Source of the DNA: Pseudoprevotella muciniphila
GTDB lineage: Bacteria; Bacteroidota; Bacteroidia; Bacteroidales; Bacteroidaceae
Direction of reading: 5' to 3'
Assembly: GCF_003265305.2 (NCBI RefSeq)
Contig: NZ_CP033459.1
Coordinates: 62,001-126,000 of the forward strand
DNA: 64,000 nucleotides
Part shown: in pieces, positions 10,907 to 20,541 of the stretch
Layout: every line of letters begins with the position of its first letter
How positions within the stretch are numbered: position 1 is the stretch's first letter
Program-made: the position numbers and the translations under genes
The notes under the pieces: generated by a model
Databases searched by the model: none
Told to the model about the DNA's origin: nothing
The model's input: the letters and a program-made list of their open reading frames with translations, nothing else

Positions 10907-10933
10907 CGGTAGCGGGTTCGACTCCCGCTACCG
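10907..10933 (+). other. tRNA T-arm-like hairpin, possible tRNA 3' remnant
   Basis: A perfect 10-bp stem, CGGTAGCGGG/CCCGCTACCG, closes a 7-nt loop TTCGACT, exactly a tRNA T-loop, and is followed by TCACACA. No matching D arm, anticodon arm or 5' acceptor strand is visible upstream. It could be the 3' remnant of a tRNA, for example an old attachment site, or a coincidental hairpin. The rest of the 208-base gap 10817-11024 holds only the repeat at 10823 and AT-rich sequence. Confidence 0.4.
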
Positions 10934-11024
10934 TCACACAAAGAAGAAGACAAAAGGAATGATAGCGAGGACAAAACAGATGTTATCATAAGGTATAAAA
11001 TGACTATTTTTAAATTCTATAAAT

Positions 11025-11561
11025 GTGCAGACAAGATTTAAAAGCAATGCCAAGATTTTCGATATCGTTATAACTGCTGTCGCCGGTATGCTGTCGATAG
11101 GTGTTATGCTCTATGGTGTGTTCCATTTCGGGCTGAGAGAGGCTTGGCCAGAACTCGTGCTCAATATGTTTTACATTTTCTGTCTGGTGATGATATGGAT
11201 GTACTTTTTCAACCGGATTGACACCCATCGGTTCAATTATTGGTGTTCCATCTCGGTGGGAATAACGGTGTTGCTGCGCGATATACTCTTCCTGCCGCCT
11301 TTGGCAGATTATGCACTCCACCTGTCGTGTCTCGTCCTTGCTGTGCTGTTGCTCTGCACGCTGACTTACTTCTATGCACGCAAGAACTGGAAGAACTACA
11401 CCAAGCGAAACCTGTGGCTCATCTGTATCATTGACATGCTCATTGCTGCACTCTACAACTATGCTATATTTCTGAAGCCATCAACGAATACACTGACTAT
11501 CTGCTCACAGAAATCTGGATTCGTCCAACCATCACGTACGGACTCGTGGCATGTTTTGTAA
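11025..11561 (+). CDS. Small polytopic membrane protein, probably frameshifted near its 3' end
   Basis: 178 residues from a GTG start; an ATG at 11023 is in another frame. Several hydrophobic segments (about 12-30, 42-62, 75-92, 100-118, 133-148) indicate an inner-membrane protein. Near 11461-11470 the natural-looking reading jumps frame: the annotated frame ends in low-quality sequence (KPSTNTLTICSQKSG), whereas the next frame reads SEAINEYTDYLLTEIWIRP and continues TITYGLVACFVTEAKKKSKN to a TAA ending at 11590. The most likely original product is therefore about 188 residues ending at 11590, with one base lost here or in sequencing. I do not recognise a function; it lies alone between the lipoprotein gene and pheT. 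Confidence 0.6.
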   Translation: MQTRFKSNAKIFDIVITAVAGMLSIGVMLYGVFHFGLREAWPELVLNMFYIFCLVMIWMYFFNRIDTHRFNYWCSISVGITVLLRDILFLPPLADYALHLSCLVLAVLLLCTLTYFYARKNWKNYTKRNLWLICIIDMLIAALYNYAIFLKPSTNTLTICSQKSGFVQPSRTDSWHVL

Positions 11562-11620
11562 CAGAGGCGAAAAAAAAGAGCAAGAATTAATTGGATTTTT
11601 AACACTTAATTATTCAAACA

Positions 11621-11652
11621 TTTTGCAGATTTTAGCATTTACAGTAACTTCG
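11621..11652 (+). promoter_or_regulatory. Promoter of the pheT operon
   Basis: TTTTG (11621-11625), a 19-bp spacer and TAACTTCG (11645-11652) match the Bacteroidota primary sigma-factor pattern (TTTG, then TAnnTTYG). The predicted start is about 20 bases before the pheT ATG. Confidence 0.7.
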
Positions 11653-11677
11653 CGCAGTTTTCGAAAACAATACCAAA

Positions 11678-14143
11678 ATGAATATATCTTATAAGTGGCT
11701 CAAAGAGTACGTTGATTGCAATTTGACGGCTCAAGAGGCAGCAGAAGCGCTCACAAGCATAGGGCTTGAAGTGGGTGCAGTAGAAGAAGTGCAAAGCATT
11801 CGAGGTGGGCTGAAAGGCCTCGTAGTGGCAGAGGTACTTACATGTGAACCTCATCCAAATAGCGACCACATGCACGTTACGACAGTCAACGTAGGAGGAG
11901 AAGTCCCTGTGCAGATTGTCTGTGGTGCACCAAATGTGGCAGCAGGACAGAAAGTGATTGTCGCCACCCTCGGTACAGTGCTTTACGATGGCGACAAAGA
12001 GTTTGTTATAAAGAAATCAAAACTTCGCGGAGTCGAAAGCAACGGCATGATTTGTGCTGAAGATGAAATAGGTGTCGGAACTTCTCATGACGGCATTATA
12101 GTATTGCCTCAAGATGCCATTGTGGGTACACCTGCAGCGGAATATTATAATCTTGAAAGCGATTGGCTCATCGAAGTGGATATCACGCCGAATAGGGCGG
12201 ATGGTTGTTCACACTATGGAGTGGCACGTGATTTATACGCATGGCTTGTACGCAATGGCTATGAAACGTCACTTCACCGCCCAAGTGTGGATGGCTTTAA
12301 GGTAGATAACCATGACCTTGATATCGATATACGCATAGAGAATGCGGAGGCTTGCCCTCGTTATTGCGGTGTAACCATTATGGGCTGTGAGGTAAAAGAA
12401 AGTCCCGAGTGGTTGCAGAAGAAACTGACTACAATAGGACTTCGTCCAATAAACAACATCGTAGATATAACCAACTATATCATGTTTGCATACGGACAGC
12501 CATTACACTGTTTTGATGCTGATATGATAGAGGGTAAACAAGTCGTTGTAAAGACAATGCCAGAAGGCACACCCTTCGTGACGCTTGATGGAGAAGAACA
12601 CAAATTGTCCGACCGCGACTTGGCTATTTGCAATGCCAAAGAACCTATGTGTATCGCTGGAGTTTTTGGTGGTAGAGGATCTGGAACTTACGAAACAACC
12701 ACAAACGTCCTTCTTGAGAGTGCATACTTCCATCCCACATGGATTCGTAAAAGTGCACGTCGTCACGGACTTAGTACAGATTCTTCATTCCGCTTTGAAC
12801 GTGGAATTGATCCCACACAACAAGTCTATGCACTGAAAGCTGCTGCCATGCTCGTAAAAGAGTTGGCTGGCGGAAAAATCTCAATGGATGTCAAAGATAT
12901 TGTAGCACGTGAATTGCCACAATATTTTGAGGTAAATCTCGACTATAAATACGCCCATGACCTCATTGGAAAAGAAATCCCAGTTGATGTGATTAAGGAA
13001 ATTGTAACATCGCTTGAGATGAAAATTGTGGAGGAAACCAAAGAGGGTATAAAACTTCATGTGCCTGCATATCGTGTAGATGTGCAGCGTCCGTGCGATG
13101 TCGTTGAAGATATACTCCGCATATATGGTTACAATAATGTGGAAATACCAACGAGCGTAAAGTCTTCGCTGACCATCCAAACAGACACAGACCGCTCGAA
13201 CAAACTTCAGAATCTTATAAGTGAGCAACTTGTAGGTTGTGGCTTCCACGAAATGATGAACAATTCCCTGACAAAGGAAGCATATTATGCAAATCTGAAA
13301 ACTTACGCGCTTAACAACCTCGTTAAGTTGATGAATCCTCTCAGTTCCGACCTGAATGTTCTGCGTCAGACTTTGCTTTTCGGAGGCCTTGAAAGCATAC
13401 GACACAATGCCAATAGAAAGATGGCTAATCTTGCTTTTTTCGAGTTTGGTAATTGCTATCGATATGACGAAACACGGCGAAATCCTGAAAAAGCGCTCGC
13501 GCCATACAGTGAAGATGCACATCTTGGGCTATGGCTTACAGGTAAGCGTATTGAAGGCAGTTGGGCACATCCCGACGAAGATAGTTCAGTCTTTGAACTA
13601 AAAGCCTACGTCATGAATATCCTGACGCGACTTGGCGTGCAATTAAAGGCTTTGCTGATAAAGGAAGGTAACAACGATGTTTTCAGTAAGTCGTTGGCTA
13701 TAACCGACAGGAACGGAAAAGTGTATGTGGAGTTTGGACAAGTTGCAAAAGCCGTAACTGCTCAGTTTGACCTTGGCAGCGATGTGTATTATGCTGATTT
13801 GAACTGGACACTGATCATGAGAGCCACGCGCAAAAACACCATTTCCTTCAAGGAAATTAGCAAATATCCTGCTGTTAGTCGCGACTTGGCATTACTCGTC
13901 GACAAGACGGTTGAATTTGCCCAAATCGAGCAGATAGCATACGCTACCGAAAAGAAGTTGCTTAAGAAAGTAACGCTCTTTGATGTTTATGAAGGTAAAA
14001 ACCTTGAGACAGGCAAGAAAAGTTATGCGGTGAATTTTACCTTGCAAGACGACCAGAAGACGATGAATGACAAACAGACTGATGCAATAATGCAGAAGAT
14101 TATAAACAGTCTGGAAAAACAACTCGGAGCAAAACTAAGATAA
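11678..14143 (+). CDS. pheT: Phenylalanine-tRNA ligase beta subunit
   Basis: 821 residues, the usual length for the bacterial beta subunit. It forms the alpha2-beta2 enzyme that charges tRNA-Phe in the cytoplasm. Visible order: N-terminal MNISYKWLKEYVD, an EMAP-II/OB-type tRNA-binding domain (about 40-150, with CEPHPNSDHMHV), the B3/B4 editing domain (about 210-390), the B5 domain, the catalytic-like core, and a ferredoxin-fold anticodon-binding domain at the end (about 730-821, FKEISKYPAVSRDLALLVD). The alpha subunit gene (pheS) is not in the window. It leads a plus-strand run with yebC 29 bases downstream. The identification is secure. Confidence 0.98.
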   Translation: MNISYKWLKEYVDCNLTAQEAAEALTSIGLEVGAVEEVQSIRGGLKGLVVAEVLTCEPHPNSDHMHVTTVNVGGEVPVQIVCGAPNVAAGQKVIVATLGTVLYDGDKEFVIKKSKLRGVESNGMICAEDEIGVGTSHDGIIVLPQDAIVGTPAAEYYNLESDWLIEVDITPNRADGCSHYGVARDLYAWLVRNGYETSLHRPSVDGFKVDNHDLDIDIRIENAEACPRYCGVTIMGCEVKESPEWLQKKLTTIGLRPINNIVDITNYIMFAYGQPLHCFDADMIEGKQVVVKTMPEGTPFVTLDGEEHKLSDRDLAICNAKEPMCIAGVFGGRGSGTYETTTNVLLESAYFHPTWIRKSARRHGLSTDSSFRFERGIDPTQQVYALKAAAMLVKELAGGKISMDVKDIVARELPQYFEVNLDYKYAHDLIGKEIPVDVIKEIVTSLEMKIVEETKEGIKLHVPAYRVDVQRPCDVVEDILRIYGYNNVEIPTSVKSSLTIQTDTDRSNKLQNLISEQLVGCGFHEMMNNSLTKEAYYANLKTYALNNLVKLMNPLSSDLNVLRQTLLFGGLESIRHNANRKMANLAFFEFGNCYRYDETRRNPEKALAPYSEDAHLGLWLTGKRIEGSWAHPDEDSSVFELKAYVMNILTRLGVQLKALLIKEGNNDVFSKSLAITDRNGKVYVEFGQVAKAVTAQFDLGSDVYYADLNWTLIMRATRKNTISFKEISKYPAVSRDLALLVDKTVEFAQIEQIAYATEKKLLKKVTLFDVYEGKNLETGKKSYAVNFTLQDDQKTMNDKQTDAIMQKIINSLEKQLGAKLR

Positions 14144-14172
14144 ATAATCAAACATAATAACGAATATTACAA

Positions 14173-14898
14173 ATGGGAAGAGCATTTGAATACAGAAAAG
14201 CCTCCAAACTGAAACGATGGGGCCACATGGCAAAAACCTTTACAAAAATAGGGAAGCAGATAGCCGTTGCAGTGAAAACCGGTGGGCCTGAACCCGAAAA
14301 CAATCCCACACTGCGTGCCATAATCGCCACTGCCAAGCGCGAGAACATGCCGAAGGACAACATCGATCGCGCCATCAAAAACGCAATGGGTAAAGACCAA
14401 AGTGATTACAAGACCATGACATACGAAGGCTATGGTCCTCACGGTATCGCTATATTTGTTGACACGCTGACCGACAATCCTACACGTACTGTCGGCGATG
14501 TACGCTCCATCTTCAATAAGTTTAACGGCAACCTTGGAACGATGGGCTCGCTCGCATTCCTTTTCGACCATAAAGCAGTCTTTTCGTTCAAGAAGAAAGA
14601 AGGTATTGATATGGACGAACTCATCCTCGATCTGATAGATTATGGTGTGGAAGATGAATTTGACGAGGATGAAGAAGAAGGCACACTTACTATCTATGGC
14701 GATCCGAAAAGTTTCAGCGAAATTCAGAAGCACCTTGAAGAAGAAGGGTTTGAAGAGGTGAGCGGTGAATTTACCTATATCCCCAACGACCTGAAGGACG
14801 TCACTCCAGAGCAACGCGAAACCATCGACAAAATGGTGGAACGTCTCGAAGAGTTTGACGATGTGCAAACCGTTTACACGAACATGAAACCTGAATAG
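14173..14898 (+). CDS. yebC: YebC/PmpR family protein
   Basis: 241 residues, full length. The N-terminus MGRAFEYRKASKLKRWGHM and the basic region with KRENMPKDNIDRAI are hallmarks of the family. YebC-type proteins were described as DNA-binding regulators, and several are now linked to relieving ribosome stalling on proline-rich stretches; either role fits and the sequence does not decide. Acidic central part (DEFDEDEEEG) and C-terminal alpha/beta domain are intact. It is 29 bases after pheT and 2 bases before the TSCPD gene, so the three probably share a transcript. Confidence 0.95.
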   Translation: MGRAFEYRKASKLKRWGHMAKTFTKIGKQIAVAVKTGGPEPENNPTLRAIIATAKRENMPKDNIDRAIKNAMGKDQSDYKTMTYEGYGPHGIAIFVDTLTDNPTRTVGDVRSIFNKFNGNLGTMGSLAFLFDHKAVFSFKKKEGIDMDELILDLIDYGVEDEFDEDEEEGTLTIYGDPKSFSEIQKHLEEEGFEEVSGEFTYIPNDLKDVTPEQRETIDKMVERLEEFDDVQTVYTNMKPE

Positions 14899-14900
14899 CA

Positions 14901-15149
14901 TTGAAGACACTGCAATACACTACATCAGGTACATGTAGCAAACAGATAGAAATCCATGTGGATGACAACGACTGTGTGCAAAGCGTAAACTTCCTTGGGG
15001 GCTGCAATGGAAATCTTCAGGGAATAGGCAGATTGGTAAAGGGTATGAAGCGCGAAGAAGTTATCAAACGCCTCGAAGGCATTCGCTGCGGTTCAAAACC
15101 TACTTCTTGTCCCGACCAACTCAGCCGCGCATTGAAAGAGATGCAGTAG
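14901..15149 (+). CDS. TSCPD-domain protein (TIGR03905 type)
   Basis: 82 residues starting at TTG, the only plausible start, two bases after the yebC stop, which implies translational coupling. The pattern is a Cys in TSGTCSKQIEI, then NFLGGCNGNLQGI, then RCGSKPTSCPDQL at the end: the TSCPD motif, found alone or at the C-terminus of class II (B12-dependent) ribonucleotide reductases. Conserved cysteines suggest metal binding, but the biological role of the free-standing form is unknown to me. A hairpin terminator follows. Confidence 0.85.
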   Translation: MKTLQYTTSGTCSKQIEIHVDDNDCVQSVNFLGGCNGNLQGIGRLVKGMKREEVIKRLEGIRCGSKPTSCPDQLSRALKEMQ

Positions 15150-15177
15150 AATACCCCAAAACTGGTTTGCAGTCTTA

Positions 15178-15214
15178 ATAAGGGAGGCGTCAAGTTATGC
15201 CTCCTTTCTTTTGT
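15178..15214 (+). terminator. Rho-independent terminator of the pheT-yebC operon
   Basis: AAGGGAGGC pairs with GCCTCCTTT around a 10-nt loop, followed by CTTTTG. Confidence 0.8.
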
Positions 15215-15240
15215 AAGTTAAGAAAAATCAAAAAACTTAC

Positions 15241-15273
15241 TTGATAACCTTTTAGTAATAAATAGTAAATTTG
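15241..15273 (+). promoter_or_regulatory. Promoter of the glycosyltransferase gene
   Basis: TTG (15241-15243), a 22-bp spacer and TAAATTTG (15266-15273), 13 bases before the ATG. The -7 box is a full match to TAnnTTTG and the leader would be very short. Confidence 0.6.
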
Positions 15274-15286
15274 TCGTTCATATAAT

Positions 15287-16390
15287 ATGAAGATTCTCTT
15301 GCTTGGCGAATATAGTAATGTGCATGCCACCCTTGCCGAAGGACTGCGAGCCTTAGGTCAGGACGTGGTGCTTGCCAGCGAGGGCGACAACTGGAAAAAC
15401 TATCCACGCGACATAGACCTCTTCAGAGAGAGCAACAGCACTTGGTGTGGCATTAAGACTTACTTGAAAATCAAGACTTTGATGCCACAATTCGAAAACT
15501 ACGATGTGGTTCAAATCATTAACCCAGTTTTCTTGCCGCTAAAGGCCGAGCGGCACTATGAATTCTATCATCAATTGCGACGCAACAATGGAAAACTTTT
15601 TCTTGGTGCCTTTGGGATGGATTACTATTGGGTGAAAGCCGGGCTCGATTGCAAAACCTTCAGATACAGCGATTTTAATATAGGCTCGCAAGTAAGACAT
15701 CGCGAGGATAACGATATTTGGATACACGATTGGCTGGAAGGTCCGAAAGGCGAATTGAACAGGTATATTGCTGATGACTGTGATGGCATAGTTGCCGGAC
15801 TTTATGAATACTATGCAGGATACAAACCTTATTTCCCGCAAAAACTGACATATATCCCTTTTCCTATCAGGAAATGTGCAGAAGCAGAGAATCCTGAAAC
15901 AGGCGAAAAGATAAAGTTCTTTATAGGCATACAGCGTTCAAGAAGTTCTTATAAGGGTACCGACATCATGCTACGCGCTTTGGAACGCGTTGAAAGCAAA
16001 TATCCTGACGCTTGTGAAATAGTTCGGGTTGAGAATGTGCCTTTTGAAGAATATAAACGCCTGATGAACGACAGCGATGTCATACTTGACCAACTCTATT
16101 CCTATACCCCTGCCATGAATGCACTGGAGGCAATGGCAAGAGGGCTTGTGGTTGTTGGAGGTGGTGAACCGGAGAATTATGAGATACTGCATGAAAACGA
16201 GTTAAGACCTATCGTTAATGTAGAACCCAATGAAGAAAGTGTTTTCGATCAACTCTGCAATCTCATAGAACACCGCAAAGACATACCCTGTATGAAAAAA
16301 CAGAGTCAGTTGTATATTGCGCGTCATCACGACCATATTAAGGTGGCCCAGCAGTATCTCGATTTTTGGAAAAGCAAAGCCCTCAGATAG
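15287..16390 (+). CDS. Glycosyltransferase, GT-B fold (GT4-like)
   Basis: 367 residues without signal peptide or membrane segment. The N-terminus MKILLLGEYSNVHATLAEGL is a Rossmann start typical of GT-B enzymes, and the C-terminal half has the donor-binding pattern SDVILDQLYSYTPAMNALEAMARG with a following GGGEPENYEI and conserved Glu. It likely transfers a sugar from a nucleotide donor to a glycan or lipid carrier in the cytoplasm; donor and acceptor cannot be told. It stands alone rather than in a capsule cluster and ends on a terminator shared with the convergent fmt gene. Its own promoter lies directly upstream. Confidence 0.8.
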   Translation: MKILLLGEYSNVHATLAEGLRALGQDVVLASEGDNWKNYPRDIDLFRESNSTWCGIKTYLKIKTLMPQFENYDVVQIINPVFLPLKAERHYEFYHQLRRNNGKLFLGAFGMDYYWVKAGLDCKTFRYSDFNIGSQVRHREDNDIWIHDWLEGPKGELNRYIADDCDGIVAGLYEYYAGYKPYFPQKLTYIPFPIRKCAEAENPETGEKIKFFIGIQRSRSSYKGTDIMLRALERVESKYPDACEIVRVENVPFEEYKRLMNDSDVILDQLYSYTPAMNALEAMARGLVVVGGGEPENYEILHENELRPIVNVEPNEESVFDQLCNLIEHRKDIPCMKKQSQLYIARHHDHIKVAQQYLDFWKSKALR

Positions 16391-16415
16391 TAGGCAGACT
16401 ACCCGAGGGCTTTTT
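16376..16415. terminator. Bidirectional terminator between glycosyltransferase gene and fmt
   Basis: AAAGCCCTC (16376-16384) pairs with GAGGGCTTT (16405-16413), with TTTTTG following on the plus strand. The left arm overlaps the 3' end of the glycosyltransferase coding region. Confidence 0.8.
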
Positions 16416-16442
16416 GTTCTATAAGCAGACCATGTAAAGATG

Positions 16443-17408
16443 TTATATCACTTTTATGTCGCCGTTTGCATGAAAACCATTGAGAAATTCTTCAACCTTC
16501 ATGCGTTTTTTACCAGCAATCTGAACAACCTTAAGGGCAAGCATGCCGTCGGAAAGTGATACCAGCAAGCGTTTGTCTTCTATAATAACAGTACCGACAG
16601 GAAGATCCTGCCTTTCCTCAATTTTCTCAGTCTCGAATATCTTGAGCACGTGCGACTTGTCGCCGTTTTGCAACGTTGTCCATGCAGCAGGGTAGGGTGA
16701 CAGACCGCGTATGAAGTCATATACCCTTTTCGTGCCTTTCTGCCAGTCTATTTGGCAGGTATCCTTGAATATCTTTGGCGCCGGGCGAAGGTTTTCTTCG
16801 GCTGCTATTTCATTTTGCGGCATACATTTTATTGTGCCGGCAATGATGTTGTCAATGGTTTCTATGACCAAATCTCCACCAATAGCCATCAATTTATCAT
16901 GAATTATGCCCGCGTTGTCAGAATCTGCTATAGGTATGCGTACTTGCTGGATGATGTCGCCGGTATCTATTTCATGTTTAAGGAAGAACGTAGTCACACC
17001 TGTCTCTTTATCGCCATTTATGATAGCCCAGTTGATGGGGGCAGCACCACGATATTGTGGTAAGAGTGAAGCATGAAGGTTGAATGTGCCGAGTCGGGGC
17101 ATGTTCCATACCGCTTCTGGAAGCATCCTGAATGCTACTACAATCTGCAAATCCGCCTTTAATTCCCGCAATTCATCAATGAAAGCATTATCTTTTAAAT
17201 TGGCAGGCTGTAGTACTTTCAGACCATGTTCAACGGCATATTTCTTGACCGGCGAAGCCTGAAGCGTGTCCTGATGGCGACCGATGGGCTTGTCAGGCAT
17301 GGTAATGACACCAACCACATTGTAGCCGCCTTCAACCAACCGTCGGAGGCTCTCTACGGCGAAATCGGGAGTGCCCATATAGACTATTTTCAGATCTTCC
17401 TTTTTCAT
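16443..17408 (-). CDS. fmt: Methionyl-tRNA formyltransferase
   Basis: 321 residues, normal length. It formylates Met-tRNA-fMet for initiation. N-terminal formyltransferase domain begins IVYMGTPDFAVESL; the folate and catalytic region has NLHASLLPQYRGAAP (Asn and His of the catalytic pair), then HEIDTGDII; the C-terminal OB-like tRNA-binding domain follows from about 205. It is the last gene of the minus-strand run DUF4494-yggS-prfC-fmt, 26 bases after prfC. Confidence 0.97.
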   Translation of the reverse strand: MKKEDLKIVYMGTPDFAVESLRRLVEGGYNVVGVITMPDKPIGRHQDTLQASPVKKYAVEHGLKVLQPANLKDNAFIDELRELKADLQIVVAFRMLPEAVWNMPRLGTFNLHASLLPQYRGAAPINWAIINGDKETGVTTFFLKHEIDTGDIIQQVRIPIADSDNAGIIHDKLMAIGGDLVIETIDNIIAGTIKCMPQNEIAAEENLRPAPKIFKDTCQIDWQKGTKRVYDFIRGLSPYPAAWTTLQNGDKSHVLKIFETEKIEERQDLPVGTVIIEDKRLLVSLSDGMLALKVVQIAGKKRMKVEEFLNGFHANGDIKVI

Positions 17409-17434
17409 GTGCTTAGTGATTAAAATGCAAATTA

Positions 17435-19003
17435 TTAAAATTCACTTGTGAAGTGGAATCTGATATTTTTGAAATCTTCCTGCGCCATTTGAAGCACATA
17501 GCCACTATCAGCCAAGAAAACATCACGTCCTTCGTGGTCTATTGCCATATATTGATACTTGCGCTTCTTGAAAATCTCCAATTCTGCGGCATCATCGCTT
17601 TCTATCCAGCAAGCCTTGTAAAGGTGTATCGGCTCCCAACGGCATTTGGCGCCATATTCGTGTTCCAGGCGATATTGGATGACTTCAAATTGAAGTTGAC
17701 CTACTGTGCCTACGATCTTTCTGCCGTTGAACTGGTTGGTGAACAATTGCGCCACACCTTCGTCCATGAGTTGATCAATACCTTTCTGCAGTTGCTTGGT
17801 CTTCATCGGGTCAGCATTCTCTATGTATTTGAACATCTCAGGTGAGAAACTCGGCAAACCGCGGAAATGTATCAGTTCGCCCTCGGTCAGCGTATCTCCA
17901 ATTTTGAAAATGCCGTTGTCTGGCAGACCTACGATGTCGCCTGGCCACGCCTCGTCGATGGTACTCTTGCGTTGAGCCATAAATTGCGTTGGAGAAGAGA
18001 ACCGTACTGTTTTACCCAGACGAATGTGTTGATAAGGCGCATTGCGAACAAACTTACCACTGCAAACCTTACAGAATGCTATGCACGACCGATGGTTAGG
18101 GTCGATGTTGGCGGTAATCTTGAAGATAAAACCACTGAATTTAGGTTCTTCGGGGTTGACATCGCGCTCTTCAGCCTTGGTCGGGCGTGGACATGGTGCA
18201 ATCTTTACGAAACAATCGAGCAATTCCTTTACACCAAAATTATTAAGTGCAGAACCAAAGAACACTGGTGCTACTTCGGCATTCAGATAGGAATCAACGT
18301 CAAACGTGGGATAAACACCCTCAATCAGTTCCAAATCTTCGCGCAACTTTGCGGCATCTTCTTCGCCCACATTCGCCTCTAATTCCTGACTGTTGATATC
18401 AACGGCAATCTTTTCCGTCACTTTTTGTTTATCTGGAACGAAAAGGTCAAGTTGTTCTTCATAGATGTTATAGACACCCTTAAAACGCGCACCTTGGTTG
18501 ATGGGCCATGATAAAGGGCGCACCTTGATTTGAAGTTCTTGTTCCAACTCGTCAAGAAGATCGAAGGGGTCGCGGCCCTCGCGGTCCATTTTGTTGATAA
18601 AAATGATGACTGGAGTGTTGCGCATGCGGCATACCGTCATCAATTTGCGCGTTTGTGCTTCCACACCTTTCGCGCCGTCAACAACGATGATGGCACTGTC
18701 AACAGCGGTCAGTGTGCGGAACGTGTCTTCTGCAAAATCTTGGTGACCGGGAGTGTCGAGAATGTTGATTTTATAGTCGTTATAGTCGAATTCCATAACA
18801 GACGTAGTGACGGAGATGCCGCGTTGTTTCTCTATGTCCATCCAGTCGCTCGTTGCTGTCTTGCGAATCTTGTTGCTCTTGACAGCCCCGGCAACCTGTA
18901 TCTGTCCGCCGAAAAGCAATAATTTTTCGGTTAGGGTGGTCTTACCGGCGTCAGGATGTGAAATGATGGCGAATGTGCGCCTGCGTTCTATTTCTTGATT
19001 CAT
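17435..19003 (-). CDS. prfC: Peptide chain release factor 3
   Basis: GTPase that removes RF1/RF2 from the ribosome after termination. I take the ATG at 19003 ([13 protein letters not shown]); an in-frame TTG at 19030 would overlap yggS and add nine residues not usual for the family. G motifs: [15 protein letters not shown] (G1), [13 protein letters not shown] (G3), [16 protein letters not shown] (G4 region). About 522 residues, full length, with the C-terminal RF3 domain. It begins 7 bases after the yggS stop. Confidence 0.97.
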   Translation of the reverse strand: MNQEIERRRTFAIISHPDAGKTTLTEKLLLFGGQIQVAGAVKSNKIRKTATSDWMDIEKQRGISVTTSVMEFDYNDYKINILDTPGHQDFAEDTFRTLTAVDSAIIVVDGAKGVEAQTRKLMTVCRMRNTPVIIFINKMDREGRDPFDLLDELEQELQIKVRPLSWPINQGARFKGVYNIYEEQLDLFVPDKQKVTEKIAVDINSQELEANVGEEDAAKLREDLELIEGVYPTFDVDSYLNAEVAPVFFGSALNNFGVKELLDCFVKIAPCPRPTKAEERDVNPEEPKFSGFIFKITANIDPNHRSCIAFCKVCSGKFVRNAPYQHIRLGKTVRFSSPTQFMAQRKSTIDEAWPGDIVGLPDNGIFKIGDTLTEGELIHFRGLPSFSPEMFKYIENADPMKTKQLQKGIDQLMDEGVAQLFTNQFNGRKIVGTVGQLQFEVIQYRLEHEYGAKCRWEPIHLYKACWIESDDAAELEIFKKRKYQYMAIDHEGRDVFLADSGYVLQMAQEDFKNIRFHFTSEF

Positions 19004-19010
19004 CGTAATT

Positions 19011-19682
19011 TTAGTATTGTCGTGCACCAAAAATGCGGGTGCCTACTCTTATCATATTACTGCCTTCCTCGATGGCTATGTGGTAATCATCACTCATGCC
19101 CCACGACTTGATGCAGAAATCTGCATCTTCAGCAAAGTATGCCTTCTTAATTTCCTCAAAAAGAGAGTTGGCTGTTTTGAACTCCTGCCTAATCTGCTCT
19201 TCGTCATCTGTAAAAGTAGCCATGCACATCATTCCTGATATTTTCGCATAACTTAGGCTTTTCCAATCGCATGATGAGAGAATGTGCTTCAATTCGTCAG
19301 GTAAAAAGCCGAATTTAGTCTCTTCCTTTGCCACATGTACCTGTAGCAGGCAGGGAATTCTTCGCCCCACCTTCTTGCCTTGCTTGTCTATCTCGCGGAG
19401 AAGTTTTTCCGAATCCATAGCATGAATGAGCGAAACGTAAGGAGCAATGTATTTCACCTTGTTGGGCTGCAAATGTCCGATGAAGTGCCATTCTATGTCG
19501 TCAGGGAGAATAGGCTTTTTCTCTTGCAGTTCTTGCACTCGGCTCTCGCCGAAAATGCGATGGCCTGCAGAATATGCTGCTTCAATCGCTTCTTTGGGAT
19601 GAAACTTCGATACAGCAACAAGCCTCACATGTTGAGGTAAATCGGCAAGAACGGCTTGTATGTTTTCTTTTATGGCTTCCAT
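19011..19682 (-). CDS. YggS/PROSC family pyridoxal-phosphate-binding protein
   Basis: About 223 residues from the ATG at 19682 ([16 protein letters not shown]). An upstream in-frame extension to 19727 is unlikely because it lacks family similarity. The PLP lysine sits in LVAVSKFHP (Lys26). Other marks: [51 protein letters not shown]. Members act in PLP homeostasis and amino-acid balance without clear catalysis. Here it sits between the DUF4494 gene and prfC. Confidence 0.93.
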   Translation of the reverse strand: MEAIKENIQAVLADLPQHVRLVAVSKFHPKEAIEAAYSAGHRIFGESRVQELQEKKPILPDDIEWHFIGHLQPNKVKYIAPYVSLIHAMDSEKLLREIDKQGKKVGRRIPCLLQVHVAKEETKFGFLPDELKHILSSCDWKSLSYAKISGMMCMATFTDDEEQIRQEFKTANSLFEEIKKAYFAEDADFCIKSWGMSDDYHIAIEEGSNMIRVGTRIFGARQY

Positions 19683-19730
19683 TGGAAGAATGTCGTAGCA
19701 GAGTAGTTTGTTTGTATAAAATAGCACTTT

Positions 19731-20192
19731 TTATGCTTTTGTAGCACTTTCAGGAGCTGCTTCTTGATAATGGTACACATCCATAATCAATGTTTCTTGT
19801 ATCATGGCAATAGTATAGTCCATCATCGAACCTTTCATGCCTTCATCAAGACGCTGCAAAGCTTTGCGAATGTCGCCTGCCTGAATAAGTACCTGCTGAG
19901 TTGTCTTACGTTCCTTTGCCGTTTTTTCGTCTATTGTAACAAATACCAACTTTGCCTTGAACCAACGGTCAGCATCATCACCAGGAGTCTCAAACAATTC
20001 TGCATATTTCACACGCTTAATGTCGCTAACCTCAAACTCACCAGTCATAAAAGGCTTAATTTCATTTATAATGCGCCTCTCTGCCTCTGTGAAACTAATG
20101 GCATCAACCAAATAAGGCTCACTCACTTTCTTTACACTGCCATCTTCGAGCGTCTTTTCATATTTCACCTTGCATTCAAACCAATCGTACAT
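19731..20192 (-). CDS. DUF4494 family protein
   Basis: 153-residue soluble protein starting MYDWFECKVKYEKTLEDG. The layout matches DUF4494, a small Bacteroidales family whose function I do not know. It is the first gene of the minus-strand run leading to yggS, prfC and fmt, and has a good promoter upstream. Composition is alpha/beta without signal peptide, cysteines or membrane segments. Confidence 0.85.
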   Translation of the reverse strand: MYDWFECKVKYEKTLEDGSVKKVSEPYLVDAISFTEAERRIINEIKPFMTGEFEVSDIKRVKYAELFETPGDDADRWFKAKLVFVTIDEKTAKERKTTQQVLIQAGDIRKALQRLDEGMKGSMMDYTIAMIQETLIMDVYHYQEAAPESATKA

Positions 20193-20233
20193 AATATTTC
20201 TGTTTTAATATGTTATACTTCAATTAGAGCACG

Positions 20234-20266
20234 CGAAATTAGCAAATTTCCGTAATCCTCACAAAT
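20234..20266 (-). promoter_or_regulatory. Promoter of the DUF4494-yggS-prfC-fmt operon
   Basis: Read on the minus strand: TTTG, a 20-bp spacer and TAATTTCG (20241 down to 20234), about 42 bases before the ATG. Confidence 0.65.
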
Positions 20267-20313
20267 TTTATTCTTCCTTTGTTGGTCTTTTGCCAATAGA
20301 ATTTGTATTGTCG

Positions 20314-20344
20314 TTTGCATTCTTGTAAAGAATGATTATCTTTG
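20314..20344 (+). promoter_or_regulatory. Promoter of the surface lipoprotein gene
   Basis: TTTG (20314-20317), a 19-bp spacer and TATCTTTG (20337-20344), a full match to the Bacteroidota pattern. The gene starts at 20542, so the leader would be about 190 bases. The 20193-20541 gap otherwise contains only the divergent promoter and unassigned leader sequence. Confidence 0.75.
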
Positions 20345-20541
20345 CAATAGATTAAACACTGTCACGTGTCATGCTAATAAGGATACGATAATGCCCGTGG
20401 AGATTTTTTCTGGTTGAAAATAATCGAATTTCTCGCGTTGATGCATAAAGTATTTTAATGTGGCAGTAGTAAATGTTGCTATTGGCATAGAACCTCGTTT
20501 GATAACATAACTTAATTTATTCCATAAAAACATTAACCGTT

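Noticed and set aside
12881-13522. 213-codon minus-strand frame opposite pheT
   Set aside because: pheT is secure; the opposite frame shows no motif.
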